Part shown: positions 44,652-53,258 of the stretch, one piece after another | Numbering within the stretch: position 1 is the first letter of the stretch | Layout: the number at the start of each line of letters is the position of its first letter | Source of the DNA: Hymenobacter lapidiphilus | Lineage (GTDB): Bacteria; Bacteroidota; Bacteroidia; Cytophagales; Hymenobacteraceae | Assembly (NCBI RefSeq): GCF_003417065.2 | Contig: NZ_QVLT01000029.1 | Coordinates: forward strand, 1 to 58,161 | Reading direction: 5' to 3' | DNA length: 58,161 nucleotides | Made by a program: the position numbers and the translations under genes | Notes under the pieces: model-generated | Told to the model about the DNA's origin: nothing | What the model saw: the letters and a program-made list of their open reading frames with translations, nothing else | Databases searched by the model: none

Positions 44652-46195
44652 GGAAGGAAGTCAGGCAAATCAGGTTTCACCGGAAAGCATACGACTTTTT
44701 GGTGGACTGCGCGGACTACTATTACGCTAAAGATCTGCTGGATAAGGCATTGTTCTTTTGTCAGAAGGCGGCTGATTTTGCCACGTTCAATTACTGCGGT
44801 TTCTACGCCGAGGGCCGGCTGGAAGTGCTGCTCGCGAAAATAGGGAACTGCCAAACCCAGCCGGACCGGCTGCCCAAGGCCGTCGGGGAGAAGTTGCGGG
44901 TGTTGCATTACGCTACCCACGTATATGCAGTGGGCGGCCATACCCGCCTGATTGAAAACTGGATTACGAATGACGCCGGGAATCACCATGATCTGGTGCT
45001 GGCGAACTATGCGGAGCCGGTTCCCGACTTTATCACGGCCGCCCTGGCACTGGCGCAGGGGCAACTGCTTCGGTTAGCGGGCGAAAGTCCGATGGAGCAG
45101 GCCCGGCATCTGGCGCTTCTGAAAGAGCAGTACGATGTTGTCGTTCTTCACCATCACCCGAACGACCTGTTGCCCGCGCTGGCCTTTTCGGCGGATGGCG
45201 GCACGCCCGTGGCCGTGATGAACCACGGCGACCATCGCTATTGGCTGGGCGCGGGTATTTGCGACGTGCTCGTGGAAATCCGGGACAACCTGATAGCACC
45301 GGACCGCTTACACCGGCAGGTAGACGAGCTCTGCCTGCTACCCATCCCGGTAGCCGCCCGCAGCCTGACGACCCAGGGATACGCGGCTAGCCGGCTTGCG
45401 CTGGATATAAAGGAAGAGGACGTGATGCTGTTGTCGATTGGGGCCAGCTACAAGTACGAGCCCATTGATGATCGGAATTTCTTCCTGGATATATGCAGCA
45501 TGCTGGACCAGGACGAGCGGGCAAAAATGTTCGTGGTCGGTATTGCACCCGACACAGAAATTGCGCGCGCGTACCGGCATCCCCGCCTCACGTTCGTAGC
45601 GCCCACGAGGGAGTTGGATGTGTACCGCAATGCCTGTGATGTCTATGTGGAGGGCTACCCATTTTCCTCCTTTACGGCTTACTTGGAAGTCGCCCGGTTG
45701 GGTAAGCCGGTACAGCGCATGTACAACGCCCCGCTGCTGAACCGCTACGAACTGACGGACTATCCAAACCCGGTTCAGTATCCCACCGACTTGGCGCAAT
45801 GGCAACGCGACCTGCAACGGCTTGTTGAAGAACCGGATGTGCGTGAAGTCCAGGGGCAGACCGAACAGCGCAATCTGGCGTTGCATGACGTGAGCAGCTG
45901 GCAGGCATACGTGAGTGATTTCTATAATACGCTGCCCCGGCTAACGCATCAGTTTAAAAGGCTGAAAAAAGAGAAGAGTTTTTTAAATGAAAATGATATC
46001 TATCTATATAGAATGCAGCCTGCATTTAATGTAGGTATTATTTTATATAATTTATATGGATTATCATTTAATTTAAAATGTAAACTGCTTGCAATGGGCG
46101 TTATTGAAGTGATTTCAATAGATGAAATGGATTTCAAAGATAGTATGTGGTTTTTATTTAAATCGGCTAAACTTGCTGGTGATAGAATAGTATAA
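44648..46195 (+). CDS. Glycosyltransferase-like protein with helical N-terminus
   Basis: The 515-residue protein begins with about 60 helical residues (AYDFLVDCADYYYAKDLLDKALFFCQKA), TPR-like in spacing. A GT-B-like region follows: LRVLHYATHVYAVGGHTRLIENW, YDVVVLHHHPNDLLP, LSIGASYKYEPI and CDVYVEGYPFSSFTAYLEVARLGKP. No classic GT4 E-x7-E is seen, but the P-F-S-S-F-T-A-Y-L-E segment has the position of one. The last 80 residues are AT-rich in codon use and Lys/Asn/Ile-rich, unlike the rest. Translation is coupled to wzt by an ATGA overlap. Confidence 0.7.
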   Translation: MRKEVRQIRFHRKAYDFLVDCADYYYAKDLLDKALFFCQKAADFATFNYCGFYAEGRLEVLLAKIGNCQTQPDRLPKAVGEKLRVLHYATHVYAVGGHTRLIENWITNDAGNHHDLVLANYAEPVPDFITAALALAQGQLLRLAGESPMEQARHLALLKEQYDVVVLHHHPNDLLPALAFSADGGTPVAVMNHGDHRYWLGAGICDVLVEIRDNLIAPDRLHRQVDELCLLPIPVAARSLTTQGYAASRLALDIKEEDVMLLSIGASYKYEPIDDRNFFLDICSMLDQDERAKMFVVGIAPDTEIARAYRHPRLTFVAPTRELDVYRNACDVYVEGYPFSSFTAYLEVARLGKPVQRMYNAPLLNRYELTDYPNPVQYPTDLAQWQRDLQRLVEEPDVREVQGQTEQRNLALHDVSSWQAYVSDFYNTLPRLTHQFKRLKKEKSFLNENDIYLYRMQPAFNVGIILYNLYGLSFNLKCKLLAMGVIEVISIDEMDFKDSMWFLFKSAKLAGDRIV

Positions 46196-46267
46196 TGAGG
46201 TGTGTTTATATTTATTACCAATAAGGTGTTTTGAATTTAATTAATTTCTCCTCTTTTCTGACTCCCA

Positions 46268-47413
46268 ATGGCTACACTTCTTTTCATAGGCCATGAAGCT
46301 ACCCTAACCGGTGCTCCGTTTACGCAACTGCATCTTATCAACTGGATTCGGAAAAACACCGATCATGAGGTGGTATTGTTGCTCATGTGGGGGGGAGGCC
46401 TGGAGGAGGAATTCGCCAAACTGGCGGAGGTGCACGTGTTGGAACAGGGCAAGCCGGCCGTAACGATTCGGGAAAGAGCCTTGGCCAAACTAGACCGCAT
46501 GACCCACTACCGTCGCAAGCAGATGGTGCGGAGCATTGCGCGCCGTAAGCCCGAAATGATATTCGCTAACAGCGCCGTGTCTTTGTCGCTGGCCGTGGAA
46601 ATGAAAGCAGACCTGCATATTCCGTTGGTAATGAATGTACATGAGCTGGAAAATTCGTTTTTCTTTTTGTCTAAGGAGGAATTTTCGAAAAATACGGCAC
46701 AGGTAGATTTCTTTATTCCCGGCTCTTATGCGGTGAAGGAGTATTTTGCCACGTTCTGCCCCATCCCGGCAGAGCAGGTAGGCGTAGTATATGACTTCAT
46801 TGAAAACGAAGTGCGCGGCACCAGCACCGCCCACGACATCCGGCGCGAGCACGGCATTCCGGCCGAAGCGAAGCTGGTGGGCGCTATTGGGTCGCTGATC
46901 TGGCGCAAGGGCGCGGATCTGTTTATCCAGGTGGCCCGGCACGTGCTCCGGGCTGATCCGGAGGCGTATTTCGTGTGGGTGGGGGGGAAGCCCAGCGACT
47001 ACCACTACAAGGAGCTGGTGCGCGATATCCGTTTAATCGGCCTGACGGACCGGATTATGTTCGTGGGGGGAAAGAGCGACCTGAAAGGCTATTACGAGGC
47101 CTTCGATGTGCTGCTACTGACCTCCCGCGAGGACCCCTTCCCGCTGGTGTGCCTGGAAGCGGCCCAGATCGGCACCCCCCTCGTGTGCTTCGCTGACGCG
47201 GGTGGAATGCCGGAATTCGTGCGCGACGACGCGGGCTTCGTGGTGCCTTACCTGGATGTTGAGCAGATGGCCGAGAAGACCCGCTTATTGCTGAACACGC
47301 CCGACCTAGCCCGGCAACGGGGGCAGACTGGCCGCCGCCGCGTACGCGCAGAACACACCATCGCCACCATTGGCCCGCAGATGTATGAGGTGATCGAAGA
47401 ATTCTTGCGCTGA
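46268..47413 (+). CDS. GT4 family glycosyltransferase (paralogue A1)
   Basis: The 381-residue GT-B enzyme opens with MATLLFIGHEATLTGAPFTQ and has LVGAIGSLIWRKGADLFIQVAR, RIMFVGGKSD, and SREDPFPLVCLEAAQIGTP (the nucleotide-sugar E/D-x-E region). It is expected to transfer a sugar onto the lipid-linked glycan. It is paralogous to the gene at 48909 (shared GAP motif, WRKxxDLFIQVA, SREDP-PLVCLEAA). It follows the previous gene by 72 nt of AT-rich sequence. The donor and linkage are unknown. Confidence 0.88.
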   Translation: MATLLFIGHEATLTGAPFTQLHLINWIRKNTDHEVVLLLMWGGGLEEEFAKLAEVHVLEQGKPAVTIRERALAKLDRMTHYRRKQMVRSIARRKPEMIFANSAVSLSLAVEMKADLHIPLVMNVHELENSFFFLSKEEFSKNTAQVDFFIPGSYAVKEYFATFCPIPAEQVGVVYDFIENEVRGTSTAHDIRREHGIPAEAKLVGAIGSLIWRKGADLFIQVARHVLRADPEAYFVWVGGKPSDYHYKELVRDIRLIGLTDRIMFVGGKSDLKGYYEAFDVLLLTSREDPFPLVCLEAAQIGTPLVCFADAGGMPEFVRDDAGFVVPYLDVEQMAEKTRLLLNTPDLARQRGQTGRRRVRAEHTIATIGPQMYEVIEEFLR

Positions 47414-47707
47414 TATTGCGGCAGGCTCGACCAGTGGTAGGTAGCGGTTTTGAAAATCGTATATCCAGCCGGCTGTAGCGACGCATATTTGTACCTGCTC
47501 GCGGAAAGGTACCGGATCAAAGGTGCGGACGAGACGACGCACCGATGCGTCTCTGGCCAGGATATCCACAGTTCACGAAACAGCAATTCTTCGATATGGA
47601 ATACAGTTGGATAATAAAGTGTAAACGCTGAAATAGTTGAAAATTATTCAATAAATAGTATGACTTGTATTAAAATTAAGAAAAACTGTAAAATAATTTC
47701 TTGAGAA
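47414..47707. other. AT-rich gap between two glycosyltransferase genes
   Basis: 294 nt, with a short hairpin-like repeat at 47531-47553 and an A/T-rich stretch before 47708. No gene is called; short frames on the minus strand show no family. Confidence 0.4.
47531..47553. repeat. Short palindrome with GAGACG arms
   Basis: GAGACGACGC and GCGTCTC form an imperfect hairpin. The GAGACGC element also occurs in the large repeat at 56676-56829, so this may be a remnant of that family. Confidence 0.4.
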
Positions 47708-48829
47708 ATGGTCAAGCTGTTGTACGTTTCAACGAACAGGGATTGGAGCGGTAGTGAGGAGTTGTGGGCGCGCTCATCTCGCCTGTTTTCGGCGCAGGGT
47801 TGTGCAATAGCCAGTATTACTTCTTACGATCATGCGCAATTGCGTGCCGTTCCCGGGGAGAAATTACTGTTGCTACCGGCTTCGGCCTCATCAACGCGGC
47901 TTCCTAAAAGGATATGGAGAAAAATTTTCAAATCCAAAGAGAAAGTCCGGCAATTTATTGAGCACTATGCACCTGATTTTGTGATTGTATCCCAGGGTAA
48001 TAATTACGAGGCGTTGGAAGTTATGCAGCTTTTGGGTAGTATGCACTTACCCTTCGTGACGATAACTCAATTAGCCTCCGAATCATTCTTTTGGGCTTTT
48101 ACGGATGACCGATTGCTAACTATTCAACAGGCATATCGTAGTTCGACTTGCAACTATTTCGTGTCGGAACACAACAAGCACCTGACAAATTTTATGCTGG
48201 GTGGCACGCTGTCGAATGCGGAAGTTATTTACAATCCGTGTAAAATAGCGCAAAGCGTACCTGCTATTACGCAGCCCCCGGCTGGCGTGTACCAGGTAGC
48301 CTTGGTAGGGCGGCTCGACTGCTGGCACAAAGGATATGACCTGTTTCTTCAGGTTATCGGTCGTGCGGAATGGAAAGAACGGCCCGTACAATTTAATATC
48401 TACGGCACCGGGCCTCACTCACTGTTAATGGAGCAGCAGATTGCCCGTCTAGGAATTCAAAACGTGCGCTTGCACGGTCATCAAGCGGATGTAGCGGCTA
48501 TCTGGGCGGCCAATCAGCTGCTGGTAATGCCTTCCCGCATGGAAGGGCAGGCCCTGGCCCTGATTGAGGCAATGGCCTGCGCCCGGACTGCCGTGGTAAC
48601 GGATGTGGGAGGAGCCACGGAACTTATCGAGGATAACTACAACGGGTTTGTTGCCGCCGCCGCGACAACCAGTTCCATTGCGGAGGCCTTGGAAAGAGCC
48701 TGGGCTGGTCGGGCGGATTGGCATCAACTCGGGCAGAAGGCCGCGGATACCTTAACCACCAAATATCCCGCCGATGCAGTGGACTATTTCAATGCGAACG
48801 TGGCGAAATATTTTACGACAGCAGAGTAG
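47708..48829 (+). CDS. GT4 family glycosyltransferase (paralogue B1)
   Basis: The 373-residue enzyme opens with LLYVSTNRDWSGSEELWARSS. The C-terminal domain has VALVGRLDCWHKGYDLFLQV and FNIYGTGPHSLLMEQQIARLG. The EX7E motif follows in PSRMEGQALALIEAMACAR, then AVVTDVGGATELIEDN. It resembles the gene at 51003 (GGSE/SGSE motif plus ELWSQ-like helix), so the two are paralogues. It probably adds a sugar to the repeat unit or core. The GC content is slightly lower than in the neighbours. Confidence 0.88.
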   Translation: MVKLLYVSTNRDWSGSEELWARSSRLFSAQGCAIASITSYDHAQLRAVPGEKLLLLPASASSTRLPKRIWRKIFKSKEKVRQFIEHYAPDFVIVSQGNNYEALEVMQLLGSMHLPFVTITQLASESFFWAFTDDRLLTIQQAYRSSTCNYFVSEHNKHLTNFMLGGTLSNAEVIYNPCKIAQSVPAITQPPAGVYQVALVGRLDCWHKGYDLFLQVIGRAEWKERPVQFNIYGTGPHSLLMEQQIARLGIQNVRLHGHQADVAAIWAANQLLVMPSRMEGQALALIEAMACARTAVVTDVGGATELIEDNYNGFVAAAATTSSIAEALERAWAGRADWHQLGQKAADTLTTKYPADAVDYFNANVAKYFTTAE

Positions 48830-48908
48830 ACGGGACATGATTTCTGCTCTGCCAGCTGGAGAAAATGCTGCCGGAGCAACTGTTTTTTTCCGCGTTTAGT
48901 GAGTAAGC

Positions 48909-50108
48909 ATGAGTAAGAACCTTCTTTTTATTTCGCACCAAGCCTCCCGCACCGGCGCTCCTATTGTGCTGCTGCACCTGTTGCGGTGGCTGAAGCAGCA
49001 TACGCCTTATCAGTTGGTGGTGCTGCTTCAGGAGGGCGGCGAAATGGAGCCGGAGTTCCGGGAGTTGGGCGAAACCCTTTTGTGGGAGCCGCCGATGGCC
49101 ACGGGCGGCATCTGGCAGCAGCGGCTGCGGCGGGTGAGCCAGCACCAAGCCCGGCATCAGCGGCGCGTGCAGGAACGGTTACATCAGTTGGCCCCGGCCC
49201 TGATCTATGCCAACACCGTCGTGTCGGCCGATCTGGCCCTGTTGCTCAAGCCCGCGCTGCATTGCCCGGTAGTCTGCCACGTGCACGAGCTGGCCACGGT
49301 AATTGATGCCTTCATCGGGGCGGCGCGGTTCACGGAGCTCAGTCCGCGCATCGACTGTTTCGTGGCGGCTTCGGAAGCCGTGGCCGAGAACCTGCGCCGC
49401 AGCTACCAGGTGCCCGCCGCGCGCATCCGCACCATCCACGAATTCGTGCCGGTGCTGGCGGCGGCCGATTTCACGCTCGCCCGGCAGCAGGTGCGGGAGG
49501 AGCTGGGTATTCCGGCAGAAGCTTTTGTGGTGGCCGGGGCCGGCACCATCGACTGGCGCAAGGCCCCCGATTTGTTTATTCAGGTAGCCCAGCACGTGGT
49601 AGCTGCCGGCGGCGAACGGGTGTACTTTATCTGGCCCGGGGGGAAACTGCAGTCCGAAGAGGGGCGGCGGGTCCGGCACGACGTGGAGCGGACCGGCCTA
49701 ACCGGTATCGTTCAGTTTCTGGGCAGCAAAACCAACCCGCATGACTACCTGAGCGCGGCCGATGTATTCCTGCTCACTTCCCGCGAAGACCCCTATCCGC
49801 TGGTGTGCCTAGAAGCCGCTGCCCTGGGCAAGCCGGTATTGTGCTTCGACCGGGCCGGCGGGATGCCCGAATTCGTGGAACAGGACTGCGGCGTTATTCT
49901 GCCCTACCTGCGTTCCGATCTGATGGCCGCCGCCGTGCTCGGGCTCCGCGCCGACCGCCCGCTCCGCCAGCGTTTGGGCAACAACGCGGCCCGGAAGCTG
50001 CGAGAGCGGCACAGCGTGGAGCAGGCCGGCAGCAGGGTGAGCCAGCTGCTGGCCGAGCTGCTGGCGGGATCCTTCGCCGCGTCTACAACTGAAGCAGTAA
50101 ACGACTAG
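48909..50108 (+). CDS. GT4 family glycosyltransferase (paralogue A2)
   Basis: The 399-residue enzyme begins MSKNLLFISHQASRTGAPIV, closely following the pattern of the gene at 46268. Conserved parts are VVAGAGTIDWRKAPDLFIQVAQ, IVQFLGSKTNP, and SREDPYPLVCLEAAALGKP followed by GMPEFVEQDCG. It is expected to act in the same lipid-linked glycan assembly as its paralogue, with a different acceptor or donor. It is followed by the GT2-type gene after 20 nt. Confidence 0.88.
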   Translation: MSKNLLFISHQASRTGAPIVLLHLLRWLKQHTPYQLVVLLQEGGEMEPEFRELGETLLWEPPMATGGIWQQRLRRVSQHQARHQRRVQERLHQLAPALIYANTVVSADLALLLKPALHCPVVCHVHELATVIDAFIGAARFTELSPRIDCFVAASEAVAENLRRSYQVPAARIRTIHEFVPVLAAADFTLARQQVREELGIPAEAFVVAGAGTIDWRKAPDLFIQVAQHVVAAGGERVYFIWPGGKLQSEEGRRVRHDVERTGLTGIVQFLGSKTNPHDYLSAADVFLLTSREDPYPLVCLEAAALGKPVLCFDRAGGMPEFVEQDCGVILPYLRSDLMAAAVLGLRADRPLRQRLGNNAARKLRERHSVEQAGSRVSQLLAELLAGSFAASTTEAVND

Positions 50109-50128
50109 CCGTACCGCTGATTACTCGT

Positions 50129-50997
50129 ATGATCTCACTTATTATCTGCACCCGCGACCCGGCGGCACTGGCGGCGGTTAGCCAGAGTGCCGCCGCCACG
50201 ATTGGCGTGCCCTTCGAAATCGTGCCCATCGACAACAGCCAGGGGCAGTACGGCATTTGCGAGGCCTACAACCTGGGCGCGGCCCGGGCCGCTACGATGT
50301 GCTGTGCTTCATGCACGAAGACATCCGTTTCCGCACGGCCGACTGGGGGCAGACTGTGGTGGACGTGCTGCGCGACGCGACCATTGGCGTGCTGGGGGTA
50401 ACGGGGGGGCAGTTTCAGCTGGCCGCCCCCGCCGCCTGGTGGGGCTGCGGGTTGCCCTACTGCCGCGAAAACGTGCTCAACGTTTTTTCCGATGGACACA
50501 CGGAGCACGAGCTCCGCAACCCCGAAGCCGCCACGCTAACGGATGTGGCGGTAATAGACGGCATGTGGATGTGCTCGCGGAAGGAGGTCTGGGCGCGGCA
50601 TCCGTTTGATGCGCGCACCTTTACCGATTTCCACTTCTACGATGTGGATTATTGCACGGAGATTTTTCGGAGTGGCTTGCGCGTATGTGTTACCTTTGAC
50701 CTACTCATCGAACATCATTCCCGGGGAAATATCAACGCGCAGTGGGTTGTTAACGCGTTGAAATATCAGCGGAAACGGGTGAATCAGCTACCTTTCGGTG
50801 TGGTCAAAGTGCCAAAAGACGAGTGCCGGGCGCTCGAATTGCGAGCCTTGCAGGAGTTCACGGGGCTCTTGATACGGCAGCATTTTGCTGCTTCCACTGT
50901 TACGAAGCACTTGGTTAAGTGCTTATTGCTGGCCCCCTTTAACCGGGATACCCTATGGCTGGCCAAGCAGTTGATTCAAACACGATTTGTCGCCTGA
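50129..50997 (+). pseudogene. GT2-like glycosyltransferase, one frameshift
   Basis: From ATG 50129 the frame reads MISLIICTRDPAALAAVSQS to GICEAYNLGAARA. It then goes out of frame within GGGCCGC near 50288-50293. The rest (YDVLCFMHEDIRF, then VIDGMWMCSRKEVW, FYDVDYCTEIFR and LLIEHHSRG) follows in another frame if one base is restored. The MHEDI and D-G-M-W motifs are those of the Glyco_tranf_2_5 (hyaluronan-synthase-like) type. The corrected length is about 289 residues. It is flanked by A2 and B2 glycosyltransferase genes. Confidence 0.82.
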
Positions 50998-51002
50998 TTG
51001 TA

Positions 51003-52178
51003 ATGCGCATAGCATTTATTTCCCTTATGTATGACGCTCCATGGGGCGGAAGTGAGGTTCTCTGGTCACAGACGGCTGGGCGCGCATTGCGCGAAGGACA
51101 CAATGTAATGGTTTCCTGCTATGCCTGGCCCCAACCAGCGAAACCCATTCAGCAATTGGCTGTTGCTGGTGCGCGCACGCATTTTCGACGGCGCTATGAG
51201 CCCACATTGCGCTTTAGGGCCATTGACTGGCTTACGCGTTTACCTCGGCAGAGTCGTTTGCCTGAGATAGATGCTTTACGCCGCTTTGCCCCCGATGTAG
51301 TCGTCATCAGCCAGGGTGGCTGGAACGATCTGATTTTCCACAAACAGCTTCATAAATGGGTGCAGGAACTACCCTTTCTGCTCATCTGCCATAACTACCA
51401 CGATCCGGTTCGCCAGGATGAAGCTCAGCGGCTGCGCATGATTGAGCTGTTTGGGCAGGCTCGGGAGGTTCTCATGATTTCGTGCCTACAGCAACAGGTG
51501 CTCCGACGGCAACTGGCTGCTCCCTTACTCAATACTCGGGTGGTCCAGAATCCGTTGCATCTGCCAGAGCAGTATCCCATCCCGTACCCGGCATTGCCCG
51601 AGAACGGGCCGGTACAGTTGGCTGTAGTAGGTAGTTTTGACGTGGATCGTAAAGGCCAGGACGTATTGCTGGAAGTGCTGGCGGCTCCAAACTGGCGGCC
51701 GCGAGCTTGGCACCTGAACCTATATGGGCAGGGCCCCGATGAGGTCTATCTGCGCCGGTTGATTGCCCTGTATGGCTTGCAGGAACACGTAACGCTACAT
51801 GGGCATGTGAGTGATAGCGCTACCGTCTGGCAGAATACGCATCTACTTGTTGTCCCCTCCCGTATTGAGTCGGGGCCCATGGTGGTCCAAGAAGCATGCC
51901 TATGCGGCCGGCCCGTCGCAGCGGCCGATGTAGGGCTGGTACGGACCTGGGTACACGAGGGAATCACCGGCTTCATTGCTGATACAGCTTCGGTCTATTC
52001 CCTCGGGAAGATGATGGAACGAGCGTGGTCCTGCCGATCGGAATGGGCGGACATGGCGGTTGTGGCCGCCATGTATGCGCAGAAACATCAGATGCCCGAT
52101 GCCGCCGGTGACCTGCTGCACCACATTGAAGCAGCAGTTACCAGTTTGCCTGCCGTGGACTCCGATTTTGGTGACTGA
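51003..52178 (+). CDS. GT4 family glycosyltransferase (paralogue B2)
   Basis: The 391-residue protein from ATG 51003 begins MRIAFISLMYDAPWGGSEVLW. Sequence features include LAVVGSFDVDRKGQDVLLEV, LNLYGQGPDEVYLRRLI, the EX7E motif in PSRIESGPMVVQEACLCGRP, and VAAADVGLVRTWV. It is a paralogue of the 47708 gene. An upstream in-frame start at 50955 overlaps the preceding gene and is less likely. Confidence 0.87.
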   Translation: MRIAFISLMYDAPWGGSEVLWSQTAGRALREGHNVMVSCYAWPQPAKPIQQLAVAGARTHFRRRYEPTLRFRAIDWLTRLPRQSRLPEIDALRRFAPDVVVISQGGWNDLIFHKQLHKWVQELPFLLICHNYHDPVRQDEAQRLRMIELFGQAREVLMISCLQQQVLRRQLAAPLLNTRVVQNPLHLPEQYPIPYPALPENGPVQLAVVGSFDVDRKGQDVLLEVLAAPNWRPRAWHLNLYGQGPDEVYLRRLIALYGLQEHVTLHGHVSDSATVWQNTHLLVVPSRIESGPMVVQEACLCGRPVAAADVGLVRTWVHEGITGFIADTASVYSLGKMMERAWSCRSEWADMAVVAAMYAQKHQMPDAAGDLLHHIEAAVTSLPAVDSDFGD

Positions 52179-52214
52179 AATCCCGGTTACTCCTACATCA
52201 CCACTGAAAAGACG

Positions 52215-52222
52215 TAATTTTG
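52215..52222 (+). promoter_or_regulatory. -7 promoter box upstream of epimerase gene
   Basis: TAATTTTG matches TAnnTTTG and lies 52 nt before the ATG at 52275. It could start a transcript for the epimerase and the glycosyltransferase behind it. Confidence 0.5.
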
Positions 52223-52274
52223 CGCTGTTAGTGTATGTTATCAGTGCCTACGGAAAATCTCAAATAATTTACGA

Positions 52275-53258
52275 ATGGCTCATCAACTCTCTTCCGCTAA
52301 AGTTACCACCTGCGTCATTGGTGGCGCAGGCTTTATCGGGCGAGCCGTAGTGGCAGAACTTGTTGCCCAGGGGCGGGAGGTGTTAGTGGTAGGCCGCAAC
52401 GATTCGCCGGATGGCTTTCCGGTCGGAGTACGCTATCTAGATAATGCTCCCGATGCCGGCATGACGGTGCTGCGTGCTGCCATCGAGCAGGCCGATGACG
52501 TCATTGATCTGGCGTATGCTACCAGCCCCGGTACCAGTTTCCAGGATCCGGTTAATGATATCTTGGTAAATGTACCCGAAACGGTGCGACTGTTTGAATT
52601 GGCGGCTACCATGACGCATCTGCGCAGGTTCGTCTGGATTTCCTCCGGCGGGACTGTGTATGGCCGTACAGCGATAGAGCCCATTCGTGAAACGCATCGG
52701 ACCCAGCCGCTTTCACCCTATGGCATTACCAAACTGGCCTTGGAAAAGTACGCTCATATGTATTTTGAAACCCGCCAGTTGCCCATCGTATGCGTGCGGC
52801 CGGCCAATGCCTACGGAGAAGGCCAACGCCCGTATGCGGGCCAGGGCTTTATTGCCACGGCCATTGCGTCCATGCTAGATGGCCGGGAACTGACTCTTTT
52901 CGGGGAGCAGGGTACTATCCGCGACTACCTGTATATCACGGACTTGGCGGCCGGCATTGTGGCAGCCTTATTGGAGGGTGAGCCAGGTGAGGTATACAAT
53001 TTAGGTAGTGGCCAGGGACTTACCAATCGACAGATCTTGGATATGCTGGCCCCAATGGCTGTGGCTACTGGCGTGCCAGTGCATCTACGTATTGCTCCAG
53101 AACGGCCCTTTGATGTGCCTGCCAATATTCTTGACTGCCATAAGCTGACGACCGCTACTGGCTGGCAGCCAGCCGTGTCTATTACCGATGGCCTGTCGCG
53201 TACGTGGGCTTGGTATGTTGCTCGTCAGGCCGCAGCCCCTTCTTCCTCTGTATCCTGA
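52275..53258 (+). CDS. NAD-dependent sugar epimerase/dehydratase (extended SDR)
   Basis: The 327-residue protein has the N-terminal NAD motif CVIGGAGFIGRAVV, the SSGGTVYG segment, the catalytic Y-x3-K in SPYGITKLALEKY, and the downstream RPANAYGEGQRP and GTIRDYLYITDLAAG motifs of the GalE/UDP-sugar epimerase group. It probably interconverts a nucleotide sugar (UDP-Glc/Gal or UDP-GlcNAc/GalNAc); the exact substrate is not readable. The next gene starts immediately after its stop (TGAATG). Confidence 0.87.
   Translation: MAHQLSSAKVTTCVIGGAGFIGRAVVAELVAQGREVLVVGRNDSPDGFPVGVRYLDNAPDAGMTVLRAAIEQADDVIDLAYATSPGTSFQDPVNDILVNVPETVRLFELAATMTHLRRFVWISSGGTVYGRTAIEPIRETHRTQPLSPYGITKLALEKYAHMYFETRQLPIVCVRPANAYGEGQRPYAGQGFIATAIASMLDGRELTLFGEQGTIRDYLYITDLAAGIVAALLEGEPGEVYNLGSGQGLTNRQILDMLAPMAVATGVPVHLRIAPERPFDVPANILDCHKLTTATGWQPAVSITDGLSRTWAWYVARQAAAPSSSVS

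Noticed and set aside
47248..47586. 112-residue minus-strand frame in the AT-rich gap
   Set aside because: Overlaps the end of the GT4 gene and shows no family; likely chance.
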